Of a DNA stretch of 6,183 nt, positions 1 to 5,326 are shown piece by piece. Origin of the DNA: Candidatus Woesearchaeota archaeon (GTDB lineage: Archaea > Nanobdellota > Nanobdellia > Woesearchaeales > DSVV01); NCBI GenBank assembly GCA_023267795.1, contig JAHFMP010000062.1:1-6183 (forward strand), in the 5' to 3' direction. Position numbers and translations under genes: made by a program. Numbering within the stretch: the first letter of the stretch is position 1; the number at the start of each line of letters is the position of its first letter. The notes beneath the pieces were generated by a model that made no database searches, had not been told where the DNA came from, and worked only from the letters and a program-made list of their open reading frames with translations.

Positions 1-141
1 TTTTAGTTGCAGAATGTTTTGCGTGACGTAGTCGTTCAATATCACAATATCTTCCTTTGTGTATTGTTTTTTTGCTTGGTATCGAACGAGTTTTCCCTTA
101 ACAATTCCTGGACAGACACAAATTCCAACATATATTTTCAT
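1..141 (-). CDS. PEP-utilizing enzyme mobile-domain protein, N-terminal part (runs off left edge)
   Basis: Translating the minus strand from the ATG at 141 gives 47 codons without a stop before the window edge. The start reads MKIYVGICVCPGIVKGKLVR, which matches the opening strand-turn-strand of the swivelling phosphohistidine domain of PEP synthase and pyruvate phosphate dikinase (usual form GxxVSPGxxxGKVR). It aligns with residues 7-20 of the neighbouring gene (GIGVSKGKVNGKVR), so the two are probably paralogous domains. A later stretch, EDIVILNDYVTQNILQL, corresponds to the GDILVT...MVPLM segment of the neighbour. The phosphoryl-carrying histidine would lie further on, outside the window, so activity cannot be judged. 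Its ATG shares bases with the stop of the upstream gene (ATGA), which points to coupled translation. Whether other domains follow is unknown. Confidence 0.7.
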   Translation of the reverse strand, partial: MKIYVGICVCPGIVKGKLVRYQAKKQYTKEDIVILNDYVTQNILQLK

Positions 142-488
142 TTTTCATCCACCAAATAAATCTCTCCTGATTCTCCACAGATTTTAATACGCTGTCCATT
201 ATTCAGTATTTCTGTTATTGGTTTTCCAGTTTGTACACATTTTGCTGAGACAATACAAGCGATCCCCAATTCTCGTGCAACAATAGACGGATGACTTGTC
301 AATCCTCCAATGTCACAAATAATTCCTGCGGCCTTGTTCATTAAAGGAACCATTGTTGGGTCTGTGATTCTTGTCACTAAAATATCTCCTTCTTCAAAGG
401 AAGCATGATCTGGATCATTTCTGATAATTCTCACTTTTCCATTTACTTTACCTTTGCTTACGCCAATACCGTGTGCAATAAAAGTCAT
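138..488 (-). CDS. Stand-alone PEP-utilizing enzyme mobile (swivelling phosphohistidine) domain protein
   Basis: This 116-residue protein consists of a single domain. It shows the family opening GIGVSKGKVNGKVR (7-20), the GDILVT strand (34-39), and the core motif GGLTSHPSIVARELGIACIV (61-80), which matches the GGxTSHAAIVARxxGIPxVV signature of PEP synthase, PPDK and enzyme I. His66 is the residue that carries the phosphoryl group in that family. In multidomain enzymes this module swings between a nucleotide-binding domain and a PEP/pyruvate barrel; here both partners are missing, so it must work in trans or do something else. The substrate is unknown. The ATG at 488 is preceded by GGTGATG, a good archaeal Shine-Dalgarno, so this start is secure. 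It overlaps the next gene by ATGA and diverges from the TrmB regulator, which may control it. Confidence 0.85.
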   Translation of the reverse strand: MTFIAHGIGVSKGKVNGKVRIIRNDPDHASFEEGDILVTRITDPTMVPLMNKAAGIICDIGGLTSHPSIVARELGIACIVSAKCVQTGKPITEILNNGQRIKICGESGEIYLVDEK

Positions 489-493
489 TGTAA

Positions 494-500
494 CATCACC
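494..500 (-). promoter_or_regulatory. Shine-Dalgarno site of the mobile-domain gene
   Basis: The minus strand reads GGTGATG five bases before the ATG at 488, complementary to the 3' end of archaeal 16S rRNA. It fixes the start and marks this mRNA as leadered, unlike most others in the window. Confidence 0.65.
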
Positions 501-558
501 TTTGATTCTTATTAGGGGAGGTAGATTCTTACTTGTTCATACCGTGCCAATACTGTAT

Positions 559-578
559 TAACTACTTTATAATAGTTA
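559..578. promoter_or_regulatory. Inverted repeat over predicted start site of the PEP-domain transcript (candidate operator)
   Basis: TAACTA (559-564) and TAGTTA (573-578) form perfect 6-bp arms around an 8-bp spacer. The centre (568.5) coincides with the transcription start expected about 26 nt from the minus-strand TATA box at 592-599. A protein bound here would block initiation. Six-base arms in AT-rich DNA can occur by chance, so this is tentative. Confidence 0.35.
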
Positions 579-591
579 TGTTTGATTATCT

Positions 592-599
592 ATATAAAT
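592..599 (-). promoter_or_regulatory. TATA box for the PEP mobile-domain genes
   Basis: The minus strand reads TTTATATA, a canonical archaeal TATA box. It predicts a transcript start near 569 and a leader of about 80 nt before the ATG at 488, consistent with the Shine-Dalgarno in that leader. Confidence 0.5.
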
Positions 600-601
600 T
601 C

Positions 602-625
602 TTGCTGTCGTTTTTCCGACAACAA
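602..625. promoter_or_regulatory. 24-bp imperfect dyad between two divergent TATA boxes (candidate operator)
   Basis: TTGCTGTCG (602-610) and CGACAACAA (617-625) match as inverted repeats at 8 of 9 positions around TTTTTC. The element is two bases from the minus-strand TATA box (592-599) and two bases from the plus-strand TATA box (628-635), covering the TFB recognition element of both. A dimeric regulator bound here could control both directions at once. The adjacent TrmB-family protein is the obvious candidate; that link is inferred from position. Confidence 0.5.
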
Positions 626-627
626 TA

Positions 628-635
628 TTTAAATA
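628..635 (+). promoter_or_regulatory. TATA box of the TrmB-family gene
   Basis: TTTAAATA is centred 26.5 bases before the ATG at 658. Transcription should begin at or next to that ATG, giving a leaderless mRNA and arguing against the TTG at 652. Confidence 0.6.
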
Positions 636-657
636 CTAGCTTACATCCCTTTTGTTC

Positions 658-1374
658 ATGGACATTCCCACAGTATTAGAAGAAATCGGCCTCTCAGATG
701 GTGAGATTAAGGTATACCTCGCACTCTTAAAATTAGGATCTAATCCTGTCAATAAGATAAAAGAAGAAACAGGTTTGCATCGAACCACCATCTATGACTT
801 TGTGGAAAAACTGCTCAATAAAGGGCTTATTAATTATGTGATTCAAAATAATGTGAAATATTATAACGCAACAGACCCCAGAAAACTGGTGGATTTTATC
901 AAGGAAAAACAGGACAATGTCCAGCAGATTTTACCGCAGCTTATTGAATTAACAAAATTTCCGAAGGAGGAAATAAAGGTAGAGGTTTACAAAGGAGTAG
1001 AAGGATTCAAGACAATTCTCAATGATATATTACGCCTCGGGAAAGATTATGTTATATTTGGTATTGATGAGAGTATGTTTAAAAAAAAATTCAGGACAAT
1101 AATGGAACAGTTTTTTAGAAAAGAAAAGGAAATAGGCTTTAAGGAGCGAATTTTGACTCGCGATGATGCGGAATTTGTCTATGAGTATGATACTACTTTC
1201 TATCGTTATTTGCCAAGGAAATTATTCAACCCGACACCAACGTATGTTTGGGGAGATAATGTTGCTATTCTTATCTGGGAGCCATTAACAATGATAAAGA
1301 TTAAGCATGCAGGTTTAGCAGACAGCTATGCAAAGTATTTTGAAATTCTCTGGAAAATAGCAAAAAAGAAATAG
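658..1374 (+). CDS. TrmB-family winged-helix transcriptional regulator
   Basis: This 238-residue protein has the two-part layout of archaeal TrmB-like regulators. Residues 1-70 form a winged helix-turn-helix: the opening VLEEIGLSDGEIKVYLALLK is typical of the family, and LHRTTIYDFVEKLLNKG (40-56) is the recognition helix and wing. Residues 74-100 look like a dimerising helix, and 105-238 form the C-terminal effector or dimer domain starting IKVEVYKGVEGFKTIL. Family members repress or activate sugar-metabolism genes, often in response to sugars; the ligand here is unknown. The ATG at 658 is preferred to an in-frame TTG at 652 because the TATA box at 628-635 places transcript initiation at 658 and no Shine-Dalgarno precedes either codon. 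It is divergent from the PEP-domain genes and shares a dyad-containing control region with them. It converges on the aconitase gene with a 16-bp gap. Confidence 0.85.
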   Translation: MDIPTVLEEIGLSDGEIKVYLALLKLGSNPVNKIKEETGLHRTTIYDFVEKLLNKGLINYVIQNNVKYYNATDPRKLVDFIKEKQDNVQQILPQLIELTKFPKEEIKVEVYKGVEGFKTILNDILRLGKDYVIFGIDESMFKKKFRTIMEQFFRKEKEIGFKERILTRDDAEFVYEYDTTFYRYLPRKLFNPTPTYVWGDNVAILIWEPLTMIKIKHAGLADSYAKYFEILWKIAKKK

Positions 1375-1388
1375 GATTAAAATAAAAA
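1362..1388 (-). terminator. Oligo-T terminator candidate downstream of aconitase
   Basis: Just past the aconitase stop, the minus strand carries runs of five, four and six T residues (1384-1388, 1379-1382, 1362-1367). Archaeal RNA polymerase terminates at such T-rich tracts without a hairpin. The tract overlaps the lysine-rich 3' end of trmB, so base composition alone may explain it. Confidence 0.35.
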
Positions 1389-1390
1389 TT

Positions 1391-3673
1391 TCACTTCACC
1401 TCTACTTTCTTCTTTTCTTTCTCTCTAAAATAATTAATCGCTGAGCCTGCATAAAACCAGTGCACATGCTCCTGATTCAATGTATGCGTTACTTGGATTG
1501 TATCAACAGAACCATCTTTATGTTTGATGAACACTGTAATTGGTGCAAATTCTCTCACCTGCAATGAATGGAAGGAAATACGATCGTCTTCCAGTATTTT
1601 GTCATAGTCATTCGAATTTGTAAACCACAACGGCAAAATTCCCTGGCGCTTCAGATTGGTTTCTGCAATTCTTGCAAAACTCTTTGCCAGCACTGCCCTG
1701 CATCCTAAAAACCTCGGCTCCATCGCAGCATGCTCTCTGCTAGACCCTTCACCATAATTTTCATCACCCACAGCAACCCAGCCAAAACCATTCTGCTTAT
1801 AGTATCGCGCAACTGCTGCAAATGTTTGAATTTCTCCTGTCAATTGATTTTTTCCAGTGCCTGTTTGTTGCAGTGTTTGCTGTCTAAACACATTCACTAT
1901 ACCAGAAAACATATTGTCGCTGATATTATTCAAATGTCCTCTATATTTTAACCATCTTCCTGCTGGAGAAATATGATCTGTAGTACATTTTCCTGCTGCT
2001 TTGATTAGCACTGCCAAATCCTTAAAATCCTTTGCAGTATCCCATTTTGAAAATGCATTGAGCAATTGCAGGCGATCACTTTTTGGATCAACCTCAACAG
2101 TTCCTTCACCAGATGGTGCTTCATAACCTGTTGCATCTGACACAAATCCTTTTGCAGGAATCTCTTCTCCACGTTCTGGTGCAGTAAACATGAATGCTGT
2201 TCCATCTGGTAAGGAAATGGTATCTTGCAATGGATTAAACTTCAGTGTTCCTGCAAATGCTATTGCAGTAACTATTTCTGGACTTGCAATAAAGGCATGA
2301 GTTCCTGCATTCCCATCATTTCGTTTTTTGAAATTTCGATTATATGAAGTAAGAATGCTATTATCTGTATCTTTTGCAGCATCAGTGCGCTGCCACTGGC
2401 CAATGCATGGACCACAGGCATTTGCCAAAACAACTGCTCCTGTTGCTTCAAATATTTCGACCATGCCATCACGCTGCATAGTTTTGTAAATCTGTTCAGA
2501 ACCTGGCGTCACAAGAAATCCACACTGAGTTTTCAATCCTCCTGCTGATGCTTGTCTTACAATTTGAACAGCTCTGCTCATATCTTCATAAGAGGAATTG
2601 GTGCAACTCCCTAAAAGCGCGTACGTGAGAGATGCTGGCCAGTGATTTTGTTCAACATCTTTTGCAAGCTTGGAAATCTCTCTGGCGAGATCTGGTGTGT
2701 GTGGACCAACAATATACGGTTCTAAACATGAGAGATCAATTTCAATAAGCTGGTCATAATATTTTTCTGGATGCTCATGGACTTCTGGATCTGATTGGAG
2801 ATATTCTTTCACTTTTTCTGCAGCGTCTGCAACAACTGCTCTGTCTGTTGCATACAGATAGCTATAGATGCGTTCATCATACGGAAAAAGAGAGGTAGTT
2901 GCACCTAACTCTGCACCCATATTAGTAATTGTTGCTTTTCCTGTTGCACTAATTGCTGATGTTCCTGAACCAAAATATTCGATAATGTAACCTGTACCAC
3001 CTTTCACTGTCAAGATTCCTGCAAGCTTGAGAATCACATCTTTCGGTGCTGTCCAGCCATTCAGTGTACCTGTTAGTTTTACACCAATAAGTTTTGGAAG
3101 AGTTAGAGTAAATCCTTCTCCTGCCATGACATCCACTGCTTCTGCACCACCAACCCCAATCGCAATCATGCCTAAGCCACCTGCATTTGGGGTGTGCGAA
3201 TCTGTACCAATAATCATGCCTCCTGGAAATGCATATTTTTCTAAAACAACTTGATGGATTATTCCAGCACCAGGATTCCAAAATCCAATACCATACCTGG
3301 AACTTGCTGTTTTCATAAACTGATACACTTCATTGTTTTCGAGAAGTGCCTTCTGGAGATCTGCTGCTGCGCCTTGCTGCGCTAGAATAAGATGATCACA
3401 ATGTATTGTCGTTGGAACCTCAACAATTTTTTTGCCTGTCAGCATAAATTGCAGTAGCGCCATCTGTGCAGTGGCATCCTGCATTGCAACTCTGTCTGGA
3501 AATATTCTTATTGTGGTACTGCCTCTTTTCAATTCTTCATCAAAAGAAAGCATGTGCGCAAAAATAACCTTTTCTGCATAAGTCAATGGTTTGTTCAGTT
3601 GTTTTCGTGCTGCGCTTATTTTTTCTGGCATAGATTGATAGAATTTTTTGATTTCTTCTTCTTGAAGGAACAT
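1391..3673 (-). CDS. Aconitate hydratase, mitochondrial type
   Basis: This 760-residue enzyme should interconvert citrate and isocitrate via cis-aconitate using a [4Fe-4S] cluster. It matches mitochondrial aconitase along its whole length, e.g. RVAMQDATAQMALLQF, VPTTIHCDHL, IGTDSHTPN and GDENYGEGSSREHAA. Counting from this start, cluster ligands are Cys357 (GSCTNSS), Cys420 and Cys423 (NACGPCIG). Active-site equivalents Gln65, Asp93, His94, His140, Asp158, Ser159, His160, Arg446, Arg451, Arg578, Ser644, Ser645 and Arg646 are all present, so the enzyme looks functional. Swivel domain 4 is intact after the linker near residue 520. The frame extends to an ATG at 3691, but the TATA box at 3697-3704 lies too close to it and correctly spaced for the ATG at 3673, so the shorter protein is preferred. 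No citrate synthase or isocitrate dehydrogenase gene is adjacent. It lies 36 bp or more downstream of doxX but has its own promoter. Confidence 0.95.
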   Translation of the reverse strand: MFLQEEEIKKFYQSMPEKISAARKQLNKPLTYAEKVIFAHMLSFDEELKRGSTTIRIFPDRVAMQDATAQMALLQFMLTGKKIVEVPTTIHCDHLILAQQGAAADLQKALLENNEVYQFMKTASSRYGIGFWNPGAGIIHQVVLEKYAFPGGMIIGTDSHTPNAGGLGMIAIGVGGAEAVDVMAGEGFTLTLPKLIGVKLTGTLNGWTAPKDVILKLAGILTVKGGTGYIIEYFGSGTSAISATGKATITNMGAELGATTSLFPYDERIYSYLYATDRAVVADAAEKVKEYLQSDPEVHEHPEKYYDQLIEIDLSCLEPYIVGPHTPDLAREISKLAKDVEQNHWPASLTYALLGSCTNSSYEDMSRAVQIVRQASAGGLKTQCGFLVTPGSEQIYKTMQRDGMVEIFEATGAVVLANACGPCIGQWQRTDAAKDTDNSILTSYNRNFKKRNDGNAGTHAFIASPEIVTAIAFAGTLKFNPLQDTISLPDGTAFMFTAPERGEEIPAKGFVSDATGYEAPSGEGTVEVDPKSDRLQLLNAFSKWDTAKDFKDLAVLIKAAGKCTTDHISPAGRWLKYRGHLNNISDNMFSGIVNVFRQQTLQQTGTGKNQLTGEIQTFAAVARYYKQNGFGWVAVGDENYGEGSSREHAAMEPRFLGCRAVLAKSFARIAETNLKRQGILPLWFTNSNDYDKILEDDRISFHSLQVREFAPITVFIKHKDGSVDTIQVTHTLNQEHVHWFYAGSAINYFREKEKKKVEVK
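1399..1426 (+). terminator. Pyrimidine-rich tract downstream of trmB, possible terminator
   Basis: The plus strand has short T runs (1406-1408, 1413-1416, 1418-1420) within an uninterrupted C/T stretch interrupted by one A, soon after the trmB stop. It also encodes the Lys/Glu-rich tail of aconitase on the other strand, so support is weak. Confidence 0.2.
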
Positions 3674-3696
3674 GTAAGAAAACAGTGTCATTGGAT

Positions 3697-3704
3697 TTTA
3701 TATA
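3697..3704 (-). promoter_or_regulatory. TATA box of the aconitase gene
   Basis: The minus strand reads TATATAAA, centred about 27 bases before the ATG at 3673 and only 9 before the upstream ATG at 3691. It sits between doxX and the aconitase gene and supports separate, leaderless transcription from the inner ATG. Confidence 0.55.
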
Positions 3705-3727
3705 GTTTGTTACATTATGGAGTTGCA

Positions 3728-4225
3728 TTAGCCATACTTCTTCTTCATGAACACATCAATACTACAACATGGTGCACCCTGCATGCCTACTGCAACTGCT
3801 GCTCCCAACAATGCAACATCCTTTGCCATGCCTGCTGTAAACCACAAATTAGGCAAAATGCCTGACAGATGAAGATATGCTGCTGATATAAACAAAACTG
3901 CAAGAAACCCTGCTGTTAGCCAGCCTGCAACTCTTGTCAATAATCCAACAACAAGCAGTGTGCCCAATATAAATTCAAGCATTCCCATCAAAAAGAGAGT
4001 GACATCTACTGGCATAAAAGTAATGATTTTGTCAACTGGCGGAGCCATGCCAAAAAATAATTTCATGATCCCATAATAAACAAAAACAAACCCCAACGTT
4101 ATACGCAAAATGCACGTCGAGTGACAAGAAACTGTTTTACATATATTTTTTTCCATAGCGCTCATCCCCTCTTTTTCTATTTGCTTTTTAAAAAATGCTT
4201 TTTTTGAACTGGTTTTTTTATTCAT
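3728..4225 (-). CDS. DoxX-family four-helix membrane protein
   Basis: Up to 165 residues with four hydrophobic segments at about 38-58, 74-96, 98-120 and 131-150, and the DoxX pattern: RITLGFVFVYYGIMKLFFG in helix 1, GMLEFILGTLLVVGLLTR in helix 2, and a C-terminal SID. DoxX proteins are small integral membrane proteins, some linked to thiol or quinone redox chemistry; the exact role here is unknown. Cys29, Cys34 and Cys38 precede helix 1 and a Cys-Cys pair (153-154) replaces the usual residues before SID; both groups should face the cytoplasm. The start is uncertain. ATG 4225 lies 2 nt after the upstream stop (coupling). ATG 4165 (residue 21) fits a leaderless start from a TTTTAAAA box. ATG 4156 (residue 24) has a GAGGGGATGAG ribosome site. 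The first 20 residues are Lys-rich and not typical of the family. Confidence 0.8.
   Translation of the reverse strand: MNKKTSSKKAFFKKQIEKEGMSAMEKNICKTVSCHSTCILRITLGFVFVYYGIMKLFFGMAPPVDKIITFMPVDVTLFLMGMLEFILGTLLVVGLLTRVAGWLTAGFLAVLFISAAYLHLSGILPNLWFTAGMAKDVALLGAAVAVGMQGAPCCSIDVFMKKKYG
4187..4194 (-). promoter_or_regulatory. Weak internal TATA-like box before doxX
   Basis: TTTTAAAA on the minus strand is centred 25.5 bases before the ATG at 4165 (residue 21 of the longest doxX frame). It may allow separate expression of a shorter DoxX, but it lies in an A/T-homopolymer stretch and could be chance. Confidence 0.25.
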
Positions 4226-4227
4226 TT

Positions 4228-4878
4228 TTATTCATATACAGTATCAGCTTCTTCACCATATTTGTTGTACTCTTCTTTGGAAATTCCGCCTGTAGAAACT
4301 GTTGATTTTGTCAAAGAACTTGTATCAAAATAACCTACTAAAACTACATCGCCATTTGGACGAGGATCTTCATCTGGATAGCTTTCCTTTGTCACGACAA
4401 CTGCATCATACGCATTGACATACGAATCCTGATGATAGCTGAAAACAGCATACCCATCACTATCTACTGTAAATATTCCTAAAGAAAGTGTATAGCCTGT
4501 GTCCATATCTACCAGCCATAATTCATATATTTTATCATATTGATCAAGGTATTCAATATTATACACTGTTATTGTGCCATCCATCTCATTTTTATAGCGG
4601 GACTGCGAAGATTCAACAGAAAAAGTAGCTTCTTCTGCTTTCCCATACCTTTTCTCCCACTCATAGGTAAACATAGAATAAACAGATGTGTAATCAAATA
4701 CTTCTGGAGGAACAAGCATAACATTCAATTCTTTACTTTCTCCTGATTGCGAACCACCAGCACCTCCTGGATTTGTATGGCTTGCAGAAACATATACTGC
4801 AAAAAGAGAAACAAGAATTAATGATAATGAAAGGAGAAGCCAGAGTGCACTTGATGAACGAAAGAATGCTTTGGTCAT
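4228..4878 (-). CDS. Membrane-anchored protein with RskA C-terminal-like extracytoplasmic domain
   Basis: This 216-residue protein starts with a short basic end and one hydrophobic segment (11-31), a signal peptide or anchor; no lipobox Cys follows. A Gly/Ser linker (37-48) leads to an acidic, Tyr-rich region that should lie outside the cell. Residues about 100-184 resemble the C-terminal domain of anti-sigma-K factor RskA: YELWLVD (118-124), SLGIFTVDSDG (132-142), an AVVVTKE strand and PNGDVVLVGYFD (174-185), corresponding to YELWLV...LGxFxxDxxG...AVTxEP...PxGxVVLxG. The cytoplasmic zinc-binding anti-sigma domain of RskA is absent, and archaea have no sigma factors, so only the outer fold is shared; its role is unknown. 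The ATG at 4878 lies 26.5 bases from a strong TATA box. doxX follows 2 nt after its stop, implying one operon and perhaps a joint membrane function. Confidence 0.7.
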   Translation of the reverse strand: MTKAFFRSSSALWLLLSLSLILVSLFAVYVSASHTNPGGAGGSQSGESKELNVMLVPPEVFDYTSVYSMFTYEWEKRYGKAEEATFSVESSQSRYKNEMDGTITVYNIEYLDQYDKIYELWLVDMDTGYTLSLGIFTVDSDGYAVFSYHQDSYVNAYDAVVVTKESYPDEDPRPNGDVVLVGYFDTSSLTKSTVSTGGISKEEYNKYGEEADTVYE

Positions 4879-4900
4879 TGAATTTTTTTAGCTATATTTA

Positions 4901-4908
4901 TATATAAA
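4901..4908 (-). promoter_or_regulatory. TATA box of the RskA-like/doxX operon
   Basis: The minus strand reads TTTATATA, centred 26.5 bases before the ATG at 4878, so the transcript is expected to be leaderless. It occupies most of the 44-bp gap after the L44e stop. Confidence 0.6.
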
Positions 4909-4909
4909 G

Positions 4910-4919
4910 GTTTCGAAAC
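4910..4919. promoter_or_regulatory. Perfect 10-bp palindrome next to a TATA box
   Basis: GTTTCGAAAC is a perfect palindrome just upstream of the TATA box at 4901-4908, over the TFB recognition position of the RskA-like gene. It could be an operator. It also lies three bases after the L44e stop, so a role at that 3' end is possible. Confidence 0.25.
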
Positions 4920-4922
4920 AAT

Positions 4923-5231
4923 TTAGACAAACTCCATTTTTTTTGCACGAATACCTTTGCTCTGCATGTGCATTTTTTTGCATTCCTTACACTCATAACG
5001 GATGTCTGTTTTTTTTGTTGTCTTTTTTCCTGTCCGCTTGAACTTTGTTACAGCAGGTTTAGAATAACGACCAAGATTTCCAATACCACGAGCCTGCCCG
5101 CGCATTCGTGCACGGTACTTAGACCCTCTTGTTAATGAAGATGCTGCTTTTTTCTTATTTGCAGCAACTTTATGAGTGGTATGCTTCCGACAATAAGGAC
5201 AATATCGCTTCATTTCTTTTGGCTTTTTCAT
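4923..5231 (-). CDS. rpl44e: Large-subunit ribosomal protein L44e (eL42)
   Basis: The product is 102 residues, normal for archaeal L44e, which sits near the E site of the 50S subunit. It begins with Lys-rich MKKPKEMKRYCPYCRKHTTH and has two CxxC pairs, Cys11/Cys14 and Cys81/Cys84, that form the family zinc-binding site. The basic middle (RGSKYRARMRGQARGIGNLG, 35-54) and the end with YECKECKK are diagnostic. The open frame continues upstream to an ATG at 5318, but those 29 hydrophobic residues do not belong to the family and overlap the opposing GT2 promoter. The TATA box at 5254-5261 is 26.5 bases from the ATG at 5231, confirming it. The S27e gene, which often follows L44e in archaea, is not found downstream. 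Confidence 0.95.
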   Translation of the reverse strand: MKKPKEMKRYCPYCRKHTTHKVAANKKKAASSLTRGSKYRARMRGQARGIGNLGRYSKPAVTKFKRTGKKTTKKTDIRYECKECKKMHMQSKGIRAKKMEFV

Positions 5232-5253
5232 GTGAATCTGGAAAAATAACTTG

Positions 5254-5261
5254 TTTATAAA
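5254..5261 (-). promoter_or_regulatory. TATA box of the L44e gene
   Basis: TTTATAAA is centred 26.5 bases before the L44e ATG at 5231. The sequence is palindromic, so direction is set by the TFB element. On the plus strand it would start transcripts near 5284, ahead of the preferred GT2 start. Confidence 0.6.
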
Positions 5262-5296
5262 TGTTTGTTCAAAAAACAACTGACGAGATGATAATA

Positions 5297-5306
5297 CTTT
5301 TAAATA
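5297..5306 (+). promoter_or_regulatory. TATA box of the glycosyltransferase pair
   Basis: CTTTTAAATA contains CTTTTAAA, centred 26.5 bases before the ATG at 5327. This favours a leaderless mRNA starting at MDISIIIPAYNEE over the in-frame ATGs at 5261 and 5288. Confidence 0.55.
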
Positions 5307-5326
5307 GTAAGAAAGCAACGCAATAT

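Noticed and set aside
533..679. Possible 48-residue small gene on the plus strand starting with TTG after GGGGAGGT (515-522), hydrophobic with a CxxC
   Set aside because: It overlaps the trmB start and the PEP/trmB promoter region, has no TATA box in place, uses a rare start codon and resembles nothing known. The purine-rich match may be chance.
1730..1951. Open frame on the plus strand opposite aconitase
   Set aside because: It lies wholly antisense to a conserved enzyme, has no recognisable domain or promoter, and its composition follows from the reversed aconitase codons. Other open frames within 2005-3281 on either strand were rejected for the same reason.
3554..3865. Cys-rich open frame on the plus strand across the aconitase start and doxX end
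   Set aside because: It is antisense to two well-supported genes and their intergenic promoter, and its Cys and His arise from reversed GCA/TGC-rich alanine codons.
4540..4746. Open frame on the plus strand opposite the RskA-like gene
   Set aside because: It has no family resemblance or ribosome site and is fully overlapped by a gene with a strong promoter and signal sequence.
5265..5279. TTGTT/AACAA inverted repeat between L44e and GT2 promoters
   Set aside because: Five-base arms in A/T-homopolymer sequence are expected by chance, and no second copy was noticed near other promoters.
5254..5286. Palindromic TTTATAAA as a plus-strand promoter for an earlier GT2 start (ATG 5261 or 5288)
   Set aside because: The ATG at 5261 overlaps the box and 5288 is about 30 bases from its centre; the family begins at the ATG at 5327, which has its own box at the expected distance.
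5232..5318. Upstream extension of L44e by 29 residues
   Set aside because: The extension is hydrophobic, is absent from the family, runs through its own TATA box and overlaps the opposing GT2 promoter.
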